NCBI GenBank assembly: GCA_963736695.1
Contig: CAVTPU010000001.1
Location: 1,116,001 to 1,180,000 of the forward strand
Source of the DNA: CAVTPU01 sp963736695
Lineage (GTDB): Bacteria; Actinomycetota; Actinomycetes; Mycobacteriales; Micromonosporaceae
Direction: 5' to 3'
Length of the DNA: 64,000 nucleotides
The stretch's first letter is position 1; every line of letters starts with the position of its first letter. This document shows, in pieces, positions 54,191 through 61,450 of this stretch. The notes under the pieces were generated by a model. It searched no databases. It was given only the letters and a program-made list of their open reading frames with translations, and was not told the origin of the DNA. Made by a program: the position numbers and the translations under genes.

Positions 54191-54382
54191 TTATGCGAGC
54201 GCTGGTTCCTCGATGCGCAGCAGATCATCAGATTCCGTGGCTGCGACGAGGCGGTCGTTGTCCGCCCGCAGTCGCATGACTTCAATCTCCAGGTCCCGAA
54301 CCCGGGAACGCAATTGTGTGACCTCGTCGAGCATGCGCCGGTCCGGCGCGCTGCCCACGTGGCCGAAGAGGGCCTTCGCCAT
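54191..54382 (-). CDS. small coiled-coil protein of unknown function
   Basis: 63 aa. It begins MAKALFGHVGS, then RRMLDEVTQLRSRVRDLEIE and VMRLRADNDRLVAA, with leucines at heptad positions giving a short coiled coil. An acidic end (EEPALA) follows. Similar short proteins starting MAKALxGxVG are, as I recall, widespread in actinobacteria, which supports it as a real gene. No function is known. It has its own terminator. Confidence 0.75.
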   Translation of the reverse strand: MAKALFGHVGSAPDRRMLDEVTQLRSRVRDLEIEVMRLRADNDRLVAATESDDLLRIEEPALA

Positions 54383-54770
54383 ATCGTCTCCTTGTCAGCA
54401 CCACCGGTCCGGCCGGTCAGCGCGCGCCAGACTATCGGCTCCCGCGTAGAGACACAGCAGAGCCGACCCGGCGACACCTCATATGGTGGCCCCGGATGCC
54501 GTGCTCGTCAAGCAACACTCGCTGGCGTCACCCCTGAACACGGGCCTGCCGCCTGACGGCATACCTCCGGATATATCGGATAATGGCCGTCAAACCTCCG
54601 GCGTGCCACATACGCACCGCATGCGCCCGACTGCGCAGAGCCCACCCGTGTGACGCACAAAACAACTAGCCCGTACGAGTCAAACAGCCACGCCGCACGC
54701 ACAACCGGTCCGACTGTCACGAACGCGACAAGCCGCCACACCACGGTCCGGGTCAGTCGTTGACACTGAC
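54383..54770. other. intergenic region without recognisable genes
   Basis: 388 bp between the small coiled-coil gene and the spherulin-like gene. It must hold promoters for both divergent genes. TTGACA at about 54759-54764 has no matching -10, and it lies too close to the start to serve that gene. No strong repeat was seen. Confidence 0.5.
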
Positions 54771-55571
54771 ATGACCGCGACTCCCTTGCGCCCGAACCGA
54801 TTGTCGACGGGCCTCAGAGCGACCGGCACCATCACCGCGACCGCCTCAACGTCGCTCGATCTCGATGCCTGCGGCACGCCGCCGCCGCTGCCGAAACGCG
54901 TGGCGCCACGCACGCTCGCACCGATCCACGACCTGCCCACAGCCGCACCATGGGAGTGGGCGGCGGTCGCGACCCACGGCATCGGGACGACAGCCATGAT
55001 TCGCCTGCCGGACATTCGTACCCTCTCCTCGCGAGACTGGAACGACGTCGGCGCGGGCATCGCCCGCCTCGCCGCGGCGGGCGTCGAGACGGTCGCACAC
55101 GTCGACCTGCGGCGGTCCACCCGCGCACCGTCCGACGTCCACGACGAGGTCAGCTGGTGGGCTCCGCTCGGCGTCACCGGAATCTTCTTCGACCACGCAC
55201 CCGCCACCCTCGCCCACATCGGACAGGTGGCGGCGATCCTGCGAGTGGCCAGACGGGCGCGGCTGCACAACCTGGTGCTCAACCCGGGCACGGCCGCTCA
55301 CCCGATCTATCGCAGCCTCGGCGCGACGATCTGCACATTCGCGGGGGCCTGGAACGACTACATCACGTGGTCGGGCGAGGACTCGCAGCCCGGCGACGGG
55401 CACTTGGTCCACGCCGTCCCCACCGACGAATTCGCTGGCGCCGCGGCACTGGTCACCGCGCGGCGGGCGGGCCTGATCCTCATCACCGACCGCTCCCGAC
55501 CCAACAACGGCCACGACGACTCCGACGGCCCGACCACCCCGACCCGGTGGTTCGAGTCCGCCCGGCGATGA
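54771..55571 (+). CDS. spherulation-specific family 4 (GH135-like) protein
   Basis: 266 aa. From about residue 60 it follows the spherulin-4 TIM-barrel pattern: GAGIARLAAAGVETVAHVDL, GVTGIFFDHAP with Asp141, LHNLVLNPGT with Asn171 and ATICTFAGAWNDY. In the fungal enzyme Sph3 the acid in the last block is a catalytic Glu; here the position is Ala191. The residue after Asp141, usually Glu, is His. It may be inactive or altered. No signal peptide is apparent. It is coupled to the next gene by a 4-nt overlap (ATGA). Confidence 0.72.
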   Translation: MTATPLRPNRLSTGLRATGTITATASTSLDLDACGTPPPLPKRVAPRTLAPIHDLPTAAPWEWAAVATHGIGTTAMIRLPDIRTLSSRDWNDVGAGIARLAAAGVETVAHVDLRRSTRAPSDVHDEVSWWAPLGVTGIFFDHAPATLAHIGQVAAILRVARRARLHNLVLNPGTAAHPIYRSLGATICTFAGAWNDYITWSGEDSQPGDGHLVHAVPTDEFAGAAALVTARRAGLILITDRSRPNNGHDDSDGPTTPTRWFESARR

Positions 55572-56218
55572 GCCGGCCATCTCGTTCGATCACGTGGGTG
55601 GCGGCCGTCTGCTGGCTCGCGACCGCCATCCACCACGTCGCCACCCGCCCTCAGTCAACCCGACCGGCCCCGAACACGAAGCCCACCCCGACAACGAATG
55701 CGGGCGTGCTCGACCCATTCCTCGTCACCGCCGCCGAGGTGGTCAACATTCGCCGGCGCGGACGTAACCCGGCGTGCGGACTCGTCGTCACCCGATGGGA
55801 GCCGGACCGCCCGGACGCCGGCCGCTTCCCCCGTCAGGCGCTAGGCCGCCCAGTCGGTTCGGCGCGGTGGCTCGACCTGAGCCGCTGGCCGCTCATCGCG
55901 CCGATCTTCGACGACCGGCTGATGTTGTGCCGGGCCAAGGGATTCGACCGGGTCGCTCTGACCGGCACCACAACCGACTCGACCCGTACGCCCGGCGCGC
56001 CCGACCTGTCGCACCAGGTGGTGGCTGTCGCGGCGCTCGTCGCGATGGCCGACCGCCATGGCCTCAACGCAGGTTTGGTGGTCTCGCCCCGAACGTCGGC
56101 GACACTCACCGCCATGGCGCGGTTCACGATCGCGGAGATCGGTCCGCCCGGGGCCGAGACCGTCGACGCCGGGGTGGCGGCTGACACCGGGGACAGAAGA
56201 ACGACGACCGGTTCATGA
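55568..56218 (+). CDS. GH114-like (endo-alpha-1,4-polygalactosaminidase family) protein
   Basis: 216 aa. The N-terminus is a signal or anchor helix (ITWVAAVCWLATAIHHVA). The rest follows the GH114 pattern: RRRGRNPACGLVVTRWEPDR, PDAGRFPRQALGRPVGSARW, LDLSRWPLIAPIFDDRLMLC and AKGFDRVA. In active members the next residues are an acidic PDNxD-type motif; here they read LTGTTTD, so the main catalytic acid seems lost. The ATG overlaps the preceding stop by 4 nt. Its 3' end overlaps mutM on the other strand by 95 bp. Confidence 0.72.
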   Translation: MSRPSRSITWVAAVCWLATAIHHVATRPQSTRPAPNTKPTPTTNAGVLDPFLVTAAEVVNIRRRGRNPACGLVVTRWEPDRPDAGRFPRQALGRPVGSARWLDLSRWPLIAPIFDDRLMLCRAKGFDRVALTGTTTDSTRTPGAPDLSHQVVAVAALVAMADRHGLNAGLVVSPRTSATLTAMARFTIAEIGPPGAETVDAGVAADTGDRRTTTGS

Positions 56219-57008
56219 ACGGCTCCCGTTCGATCGGTGTGCCGCACCGCGGACAGGGCAGACCCGCGCGCCCATAGACGGCCAGCGACCGATCAAAGTG
56301 TCCGCTCTCGCCGTTGACGTCAACATAGAGCGCGTCGAAACTGGTGCCTCCGTGCCCGATCGCCTCGGTCAGCACGGCAACAGCGTGGCCGAGCAACGTG
56401 TCGGTGGCCGGTCTCGACAGACGACCGGTCGATCGTCGCCCGTGCAATCCGGCCCGCCACAACGCCTCGTCGGCATAGATGTTGCCGATGCCTGAGATCA
56501 GCGTCTGATCGAGCAGTGCGCGTTTGACCTCGGTGCGCCGGGCCCGCAGATCTCGGGCGAAGGTCTCCGGGCGAAACTGTGGATCCAGCGGATCCCGGGC
56601 GATATGGGCGATCTCGGCAGGCAGCCCCGCTCCACCCGGCGAGACGAACATGCCGCCGAACGTGCGCTGATCGACGAAACGCAGTTGGAGACCGCCGTCG
56701 GTGAATCGGAACCGGACACGCAGGTGCGTTTCGTCGGGGGCGGATGCGTCGCGGAGCAAGAGTTGTCCGGACATGCCGAGATGCACGACGAGCGCGTCGT
56801 CGACGCCGATGACGAGCCACAGGTATTTGCCGCGCCGGTGAAGCCCGGTCACCGGGGAGCCGGCCAACGCGGCGGCGAAGTCGGCCGCGCCGCCGGGCTG
56901 ACGGCGCACGGCGCGTGGGTGCGAAACCTCAACCGACGCGATGGTCCGCCCAACGATCCATGGGGTCAGACCAAGGCGGACCGTCTCAACCTCGGGCAGC
57001 TCAGGCAT
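56124..57008 (-). CDS. mutM: formamidopyrimidine-DNA glycosylase (Fpg/MutM)
   Basis: 294 aa base-excision enzyme removing 8-oxoguanine and formamidopyrimidines. After Met is PELPEVETVRLGL, giving the Pro nucleophile and the catalytic Glu. Others are LVVHLGMSGQLLL, the H2TH segment LLDQTLISGIGNIYADEALW and the zinc finger CPRCGTPI to FFCPRCQ. The tail after the zinc finger is basic. ATG 57008 overlaps the rnc stop by 8 bp, the usual rnc-mutM arrangement. Confidence 0.96.
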   Translation of the reverse strand: MPELPEVETVRLGLTPWIVGRTIASVEVSHPRAVRRQPGGAADFAAALAGSPVTGLHRRGKYLWLVIGVDDALVVHLGMSGQLLLRDASAPDETHLRVRFRFTDGGLQLRFVDQRTFGGMFVSPGGAGLPAEIAHIARDPLDPQFRPETFARDLRARRTEVKRALLDQTLISGIGNIYADEALWRAGLHGRRSTGRLSRPATDTLLGHAVAVLTEAIGHGGTSFDALYVDVNGESGHFDRSLAVYGRAGLPCPRCGTPIEREPFMNRSSFFCPRCQPPPRRRRSRPRADRSPRS

Positions 57009-57753
57009 CGTCCGGCGTCTCGTCGGCGGACAGCGCCGCCCCATCGCCCGTCGCGTCGGCGGACAGCGCCACGAACGCCGCCGCGGCGGCCCGCTGTTCG
57101 GCCTCCTTCTTGGTGCGGCCGACGACTCCGCCGAAACGATCACCCGCTATCACCGCCCACGCGGTGAATGTCGGCACGTGGTCCGGGCCGGAGTGCTCGA
57201 TCTGATAGTCCGGCACGCCCAAACCTCGGCTCGCGGTCAGCTCCTGCAGGCTCGTCTTCCAGTCCAGCCCGGCGCCGAGCTTCGCGGCCTGCTCCATCAT
57301 CGGCCCGAAGACCCGTTGCACGACCCGCTGCGCGACGGCGATTCCGTGCTGCAGATAGACCACGCCGAGCACAGCCTCGAGCGCGTCGGCGAGAATGCTC
57401 TCTTTGTCACGACCGCCGCTGCTCTCCTCACCCTTGCCCAAGCGCAGATGGGCACCGAGTCCGCCAGGCCCCAGCGTTCGGGCCACATCGGCGAGCGCGT
57501 GTGAATTGACCACACTGGACCGCAGTTTCGCCAACCTGCCCTCGGGCAGGTCCGGGTGGGTCAGATAGAGGAAAGTGGTGACGACGACACCTAGCACCGC
57601 GTCGCCGAGAAACTCCAACCGCTCGTTGGTGGGCAGGTTGCCGTTCTCATAGGCATAGGACCGGTGGGTCAGTGCCAACTCGAACATCTCCGGGTCGATG
57701 GCGACTCCGAGCGCCGCCTCCAGATGGGTCGCGGGTGGGTGCCGCCGACTCAT
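57001..57753 (-). CDS. rnc: ribonuclease III
   Basis: 250 aa. Cleaves double-stranded RNA in rRNA and mRNA maturation. The catalytic signature NERLEFLGDAVLGVVVT is near residue 43, with the second acidic cluster DKESILADALEAVLGVVYL. The double-stranded RNA-binding domain runs from DWKTSLQELTASRGLGVPDY to VGRTKKEAEQRAAAAAF. It shares one base with plsX (TAATG) and overlaps mutM by 8 bp. Confidence 0.96.
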   Translation of the reverse strand: MSRRHPPATHLEAALGVAIDPEMFELALTHRSYAYENGNLPTNERLEFLGDAVLGVVVTTFLYLTHPDLPEGRLAKLRSSVVNSHALADVARTLGPGGLGAHLRLGKGEESSGGRDKESILADALEAVLGVVYLQHGIAVAQRVVQRVFGPMMEQAAKLGAGLDWKTSLQELTASRGLGVPDYQIEHSGPDHVPTFTAWAVIAGDRFGGVVGRTKKEAEQRAAAAAFVALSADATGDGAALSADETPDDA

Positions 57754-58820
57754 TAATCCCCCTTCGTTGGGTGCCGACCATCCGACCGGGTCGGGTCTGG
57801 TGGTGACGATTGTGGGTCTTTCCCGGGGCTTCTCCCGGTGTGGGCGAGGTCGGCGGCGAGGCGTCGCACGATCGAATCGCGCACGAGGCGGCCGCCGAAC
57901 GCGACCGCGGACTCGATGTCGTCAGCGGTCGCGGCGCCGTGGCAGACGACGACTGTGCCGGCGATCCCGAGCAAGACGGCGGCGCGGGGCGGCCCGCCCG
58001 CCGCAGCGGCGTTGTCGGCGGTGATGGCGAGTGCGGCCTCGGCGCCCTTGAGCAATACGTTTCCGGTGAAACCATCGGTGACGACCACGTCGGAACGGTC
58101 TGCGGTGATCACATCTCCGCCCTCGACCGGGCCGACATAGGTGGCGTTTTCCCAGTGCTCGGCGCGCAGCGCGGCGTCGGCTTGTCTGCGCAGCTGGTCG
58201 CCCTTGCCGGCCTCGCCGCCGATCGAGAGCAGCCCAACCCGGACAGTGTCGACGGACGCGACCAGGCGGGCATAGGCGGCACCCAGTGCGGCGTGTTGGA
58301 CCAGATCGACCGGGTCCACGCGTACGCCCGCTCCCACGTCGAGCAGGATCATGGGTCCGCGGAGCCCGGGCAGGATCGCGGCGAGGGCTGGTCGCCGCAG
58401 ACCGGGCAGACGACCGGCCGCGGTGACGGCGGCTGTGACGGTCGCGCCACTCGCCCCGGCGCTCACGACGGCGTCGACCTCGCCGTCGGCGAGAGCGCGC
58501 ATCGCGGCACCGATCGAGGTCCGGGGATCGGCGCCGCGGGTGACCGAATCGGTCATGCTCACGCCATCGGTGACGTCGATCACGCGCACCCGCTCGCGGG
58601 CGGCCGCGCCGAGCGCGCTGGTGGCCTCGACGGACGCGGGACGGGGTCCGACGAGGACGAGGACAAGATCGGGATCGGCGGCGAGTGCCCGCAGAACGCC
58701 GTCGACCACGACGGCGGGGGCGTTATCCCCGCCGAGGAGGTCGACGGCGATCCGCGGCGGCAGCGACCGCATGGGCCGCTCGTCGACTCGGTGTCGCCGA
58801 TCCGGGGTTGTGCGGTTCAC
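57753..58820 (-). CDS. plsX: phosphate acyltransferase PlsX
   Basis: 355 aa. Makes acyl-phosphate from acyl-ACP for phospholipid synthesis. Motifs: RIAVDLLGGDNAPAVVVDGV, VVSAGASGATVTAAVT, PALAAILPGLRGPMILLDVG, VGLLSIGGEAGKGDQL and DVVVTDGFTGNVLLKGAEA. The GTG at 58820 is used, with no strong ribosome site; ATG at 58772 would remove 16 residues before the conserved part. The C-terminal 30 residues are Pro/Ser-rich. It lies between rpmF and rnc, as in many bacteria. Confidence 0.93.
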   Translation of the reverse strand: MNRTTPDRRHRVDERPMRSLPPRIAVDLLGGDNAPAVVVDGVLRALAADPDLVLVLVGPRPASVEATSALGAAARERVRVIDVTDGVSMTDSVTRGADPRTSIGAAMRALADGEVDAVVSAGASGATVTAAVTAAGRLPGLRRPALAAILPGLRGPMILLDVGAGVRVDPVDLVQHAALGAAYARLVASVDTVRVGLLSIGGEAGKGDQLRRQADAALRAEHWENATYVGPVEGGDVITADRSDVVVTDGFTGNVLLKGAEAALAITADNAAAAGGPPRAAVLLGIAGTVVVCHGAATADDIESAVAFGGRLVRDSIVRRLAADLAHTGRSPGKDPQSSPPDPTRSDGRHPTKGD

Positions 58821-58835
58821 GCCCGGTGAGCCGGA

Positions 58836-59009
58836 TCAGACCTCGAGGATCTGACGACGGTTGTAGGTGCCGCAGACGGTGCAGACCGCATGGGGCAGCT
58901 TCGGCGAACGGCACTGCCCGCACTCCACCGTCGCGACGACGGTCGCTTTCCACTGCGACCGGCGCGACCGGGTGTTGCTGCGGGACATCTTCCGTTTGGG
59001 TACGGCCAC
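58836..59009 (-). CDS. rpmF: 50S ribosomal protein L32
   Basis: 57 aa, GTG start with GAGGAG 9 nt upstream. It begins MAVPKRKMSRSNTRSRRSQW and ends YNRRQILEV. The zinc ribbon is complete: Cys30 and Cys33 (CGQC) and Cys43 and Cys46 (CTVC), so this is the zinc-containing C+ paralogue. It lies between DUF177 and plsX in the usual order. Confidence 0.96.
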   Translation of the reverse strand: MAVPKRKMSRSNTRSRRSQWKATVVATVECGQCRSPKLPHAVCTVCGTYNRRQILEV

Positions 59010-59022
59010 GGTGGCTCACTCC

Positions 59023-59577
59023 TCATTCGTTGAACTGCTCAAGCGCGGCCCAGCGCCGGTCGACCTGCCGATGCGAGTGATTGCTCGGCAGCTCGTCCCA
59101 GGGCGTCCCGCAGTCGGGGCACAGCCCTGGACAATCGTCGCGACACGAGGGGTGAACTGGCAAATCAAGCACCACCGCGTCTCGCAACGCCGGCTCCACG
59201 TCGATGAGATCGCCATGAATCCGGCCGACTTCGTCCTCGTCGGTCGTCTCGTCGGTGGTGCTGTCCGGATAGGCGAACAGCTCCTGAAACGTCACGTCCA
59301 ACGTCGTATTGACCTCGCGCAGACAGCGACTGCACTCCCCGACCAAGGGAACCTGGACCGTTCCGGAGACGACTACGCCCTCCGTCACCGAATCCAGGCG
59401 CAGGGTCAGGTGAAGATCAGCGCCTTCCCGCACTCGGATCAACTCCAGTCCGAGGTCAGATGGTGCGGAGATCACCCGTTCGACGACACGCTGCGCCCCC
59501 GGACTACGCGGCAGGTTTCGAATATCGAGGACCAGCGGCGACCGGGGATTCGGGTGGGTCGGGGAGTATTCGCGCAT
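59023..59577 (-). CDS. YceD/DUF177 family protein
   Basis: 184 aa from the second of two adjacent ATG codons (59577; the first is 59580), with GGAG 7 nt upstream. Typical DUF177 features: VLDIRNLPRSPG near the start, LVGECSRCLREVNTTLDVTF, RDAVVLDLPVHPSCRDDCPG and LCPDCGTPW. Two Cys pairs suggest metal binding. Members act in 23S rRNA biogenesis in some bacteria. It is followed 13 nt later by rpmF. Confidence 0.91.
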   Translation of the reverse strand: MREYSPTHPNPRSPLVLDIRNLPRSPGAQRVVERVISAPSDLGLELIRVREGADLHLTLRLDSVTEGVVVSGTVQVPLVGECSRCLREVNTTLDVTFQELFAYPDSTTDETTDEDEVGRIHGDLIDVEPALRDAVVLDLPVHPSCRDDCPGLCPDCGTPWDELPSNHSHRQVDRRWAALEQFNE

Positions 59578-59665
59578 CATGAGACTCCGGCCTGGTGAGG
59601 CCGACAACGGACCTTACCCCATTCTGCGTCGATCATGGACCGCAGGGGCGGTGTTTCGCCGCCGG

Positions 59666-60160
59666 TCAAAATGGCAGTGGTTGGTCGCGCTCGTCGGTCT
59701 GGAACGAGCCGATCTCACGCAACGCGTGCATCTTGTCCCGCCCACGCTCGATCGACGCGAGCGACCGGGTGAGGAACTGCTCGAAGTTGGCCAACGTGGT
59801 GTCGACGTATTCGTCGACCTCGTCGCGCAGGCGTTGCGCCTCGGCCCGAGCCTCGTTGATCATGCGGGTGCTCTCCCGGTCGGCCGAGACGACGACCTCG
59901 TTGAGCGAGACGAGCCGGTGATGCTCCGCCTCCGCTTCAGCGATCATGCGGTCCGCCTCGTTCTGCCCAGCGTCGAGGATCTTGTCGCGCTCCTCCAGAA
60001 GCGCTGCGGAACGCCGCAGCTCCCCGGGGAGCTCGACCCGCAGCTGCTCCAGCACGGCGATCATCTCGCCGCGATCGATCATGCAGTTGCGCGACATCGG
60101 GACATTACGCGCGTTCTCTACGAGCGAGATGATCTCGTCGATGCGGTCCATCGGATCCAC
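59666..60160 (-). CDS. sepIVA: SepIVA-like DivIVA-domain protein (short form)
   Basis: 164 aa from a GTG at 60160 with AGGAGAG 7 nt upstream. Similar in order to mycobacterial SepIVA (Rv2927c): an N-terminal ISLVENARNVPMSRNCMIDR, then PGELRRSAALLEERDKILDA, the block RLVSLNEVVVSADRESTRMI and YVDTTLANFEQFL. Mycobacterial SepIVA is about 245 aa, with a longer central coiled coil; this form lacks roughly 80 residues. Its neighbour DUF177 and rnc match the mycobacterial order. A role in septum or polar growth is inferred. Confidence 0.8.
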   Translation of the reverse strand: MDPMDRIDEIISLVENARNVPMSRNCMIDRGEMIAVLEQLRVELPGELRRSAALLEERDKILDAGQNEADRMIAEAEAEHHRLVSLNEVVVSADRESTRMINEARAEAQRLRDEVDEYVDTTLANFEQFLTRSLASIERGRDKMHALREIGSFQTDERDQPLPF

Positions 60161-60313
60161 CGAGCATCTCTCCTGTCTCACGTCGAGCGGTCAGACATCA
60201 TCGCCGACGGCCTGCGGCGCCTCACCGTCCATGATGGGGTCACACCCATGATGCGACCCCGCCGCCACGACCACGCCGGGGGGTCGGCTCACCGGATCGG
60301 GGCATCACACCCG

Positions 60314-60796
60314 TCACGGCGACGGGCGCAGCCGCTCGACGAGACGCCTCGCGACCAGGTCAGGCACGTGTGGGGTGACGTCCCCGCCCCATTTCGCGAC
60401 GTCTTTGACCAGGCTCGAGGAGAGGAACGAGTTCTGCGGACTGGTCGGCATGAACAACGTCTCCACCCCGGCGAGGCCGAAGTTCATCTGCGCCATCTGC
60501 AGTTCGTAATCAAAGTCACTTACCGCCCGAAGCCCCTTCACCACGACGGTCGCGTCCTGACTGCGGCAGAATTCGACCGTCAAGCCATGAAAAGACTCAA
60601 TTCGAACATTCTCGTACGAAGCAGTCACCTGACTGAGCATGTCCAGCCGTTCATCGATCGTGAACAGGCCCAGTTTGGCCTCGTTGACCATGACCGCGAC
60701 GATCACCTCGTCAAATAGCCGGCTGGTCCGGCCGATGATGTCGAGATGCCCATTCGTCACGGGGTCGAACGAACCCGGACACACCGCACGCCTCAT
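60314..60796 (-). CDS. coaD: phosphopantetheine adenylyltransferase
   Basis: 160 aa, penultimate step of coenzyme A synthesis. It begins MRRAVCPGSFDPVTNGHLDI with the nucleotidyltransferase TxGH-type motif. Others: VVVKGLRAVSDFDYELQMAQ, MNFGLAGVETLFMPTSPQ and SFLSSSLVKDVAKWGGDV. The ATG at 60796 has GGAAGG 6 nt upstream; an open extension upstream has no similarity. Confidence 0.96.
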   Translation of the reverse strand: MRRAVCPGSFDPVTNGHLDIIGRTSRLFDEVIVAVMVNEAKLGLFTIDERLDMLSQVTASYENVRIESFHGLTVEFCRSQDATVVVKGLRAVSDFDYELQMAQMNFGLAGVETLFMPTSPQNSFLSSSLVKDVAKWGGDVTPHVPDLVARRLVERLRPSP

Positions 60797-60864
60797 TGCA
60801 TGCCTTCCGTCGACACGGCACCACTGAAGGTGGACTCCGGTGTCGAGACCTCCGGAACCCCTGA

Positions 60865-61425
60865 TCACGCCCGGCGACCGTACCAAAGAATCGTCTCGCC
60901 GTAACGCCGACTGCGCACCTGAACGATCTCCGCCGGCCACGACGGTTCCGCCGACCGGCTCGACCGTTCGACCACCACGACAGCCTCTGCGGCGAGCCAC
61001 CCGTGCTCGACGAGCGCGGCGAGCACGGCGGTGATCTCCGCGTCACCAGCGGCGTAGGGAGGATCGGCGAAGACCACGTCGAATCCCGACTCCGGCCCGG
61101 TCGCGAGCGCGGTCATCACCTTCGCCGGCACCACGCGGCACACCTCGGCGAGCCCGAGTGTCGAGACATTGGACCGCACCGCTCGAATCGCCTTGGGATC
61201 GTCGTCGACGAGCACCACCGCGGCCGCCCCTCGCGAGGCCGCCTCCAACCCCACGGCCCCCGATCCGGCGTAAAGGTCGAGAAAACGACACTCCACCAAG
61301 TCGACCAGCGTCTCGAGGCTCGAGAAGAGCGCCTCGCGAACCCGATCGGAGGTGGGGCGGGTGCTGCGGCCGTCCGGCGCGACGAGTCGCCGACCGCCCC
61401 TGGTGCCGGCGACGATGCGAGTCAC
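60865..61425 (-). CDS. rsmD: 16S rRNA (guanine966-N2)-methyltransferase RsmD
   Basis: 186 aa. It begins MTRIVAGTRGGRRLVAPDG, then TRPTSDRVREALFSSLE, the SAM site FLDLYAGSGAVGLEAASRG and the catalytic DPPY in VVFADPPYAAG. The GTG at 61425 has GAAGG 7 nt upstream, 25 nt beyond the recG stop. The recG-rsmD-coaD order is conserved in actinomycetes. Confidence 0.95.
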   Translation of the reverse strand: MTRIVAGTRGGRRLVAPDGRSTRPTSDRVREALFSSLETLVDLVECRFLDLYAGSGAVGLEAASRGAAAVVLVDDDPKAIRAVRSNVSTLGLAEVCRVVPAKVMTALATGPESGFDVVFADPPYAAGDAEITAVLAALVEHGWLAAEAVVVVERSSRSAEPSWPAEIVQVRSRRYGETILWYGRRA

Positions 61426-61450
61426 CGCACGGCCTTCACGTTGGTCATCG

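Noticed and set aside
54759..54764. TTGACA as a -35 element for the spherulin-like gene
   Set aside because: It is only 6 nt before the start codon and no -10 follows at a usable distance.
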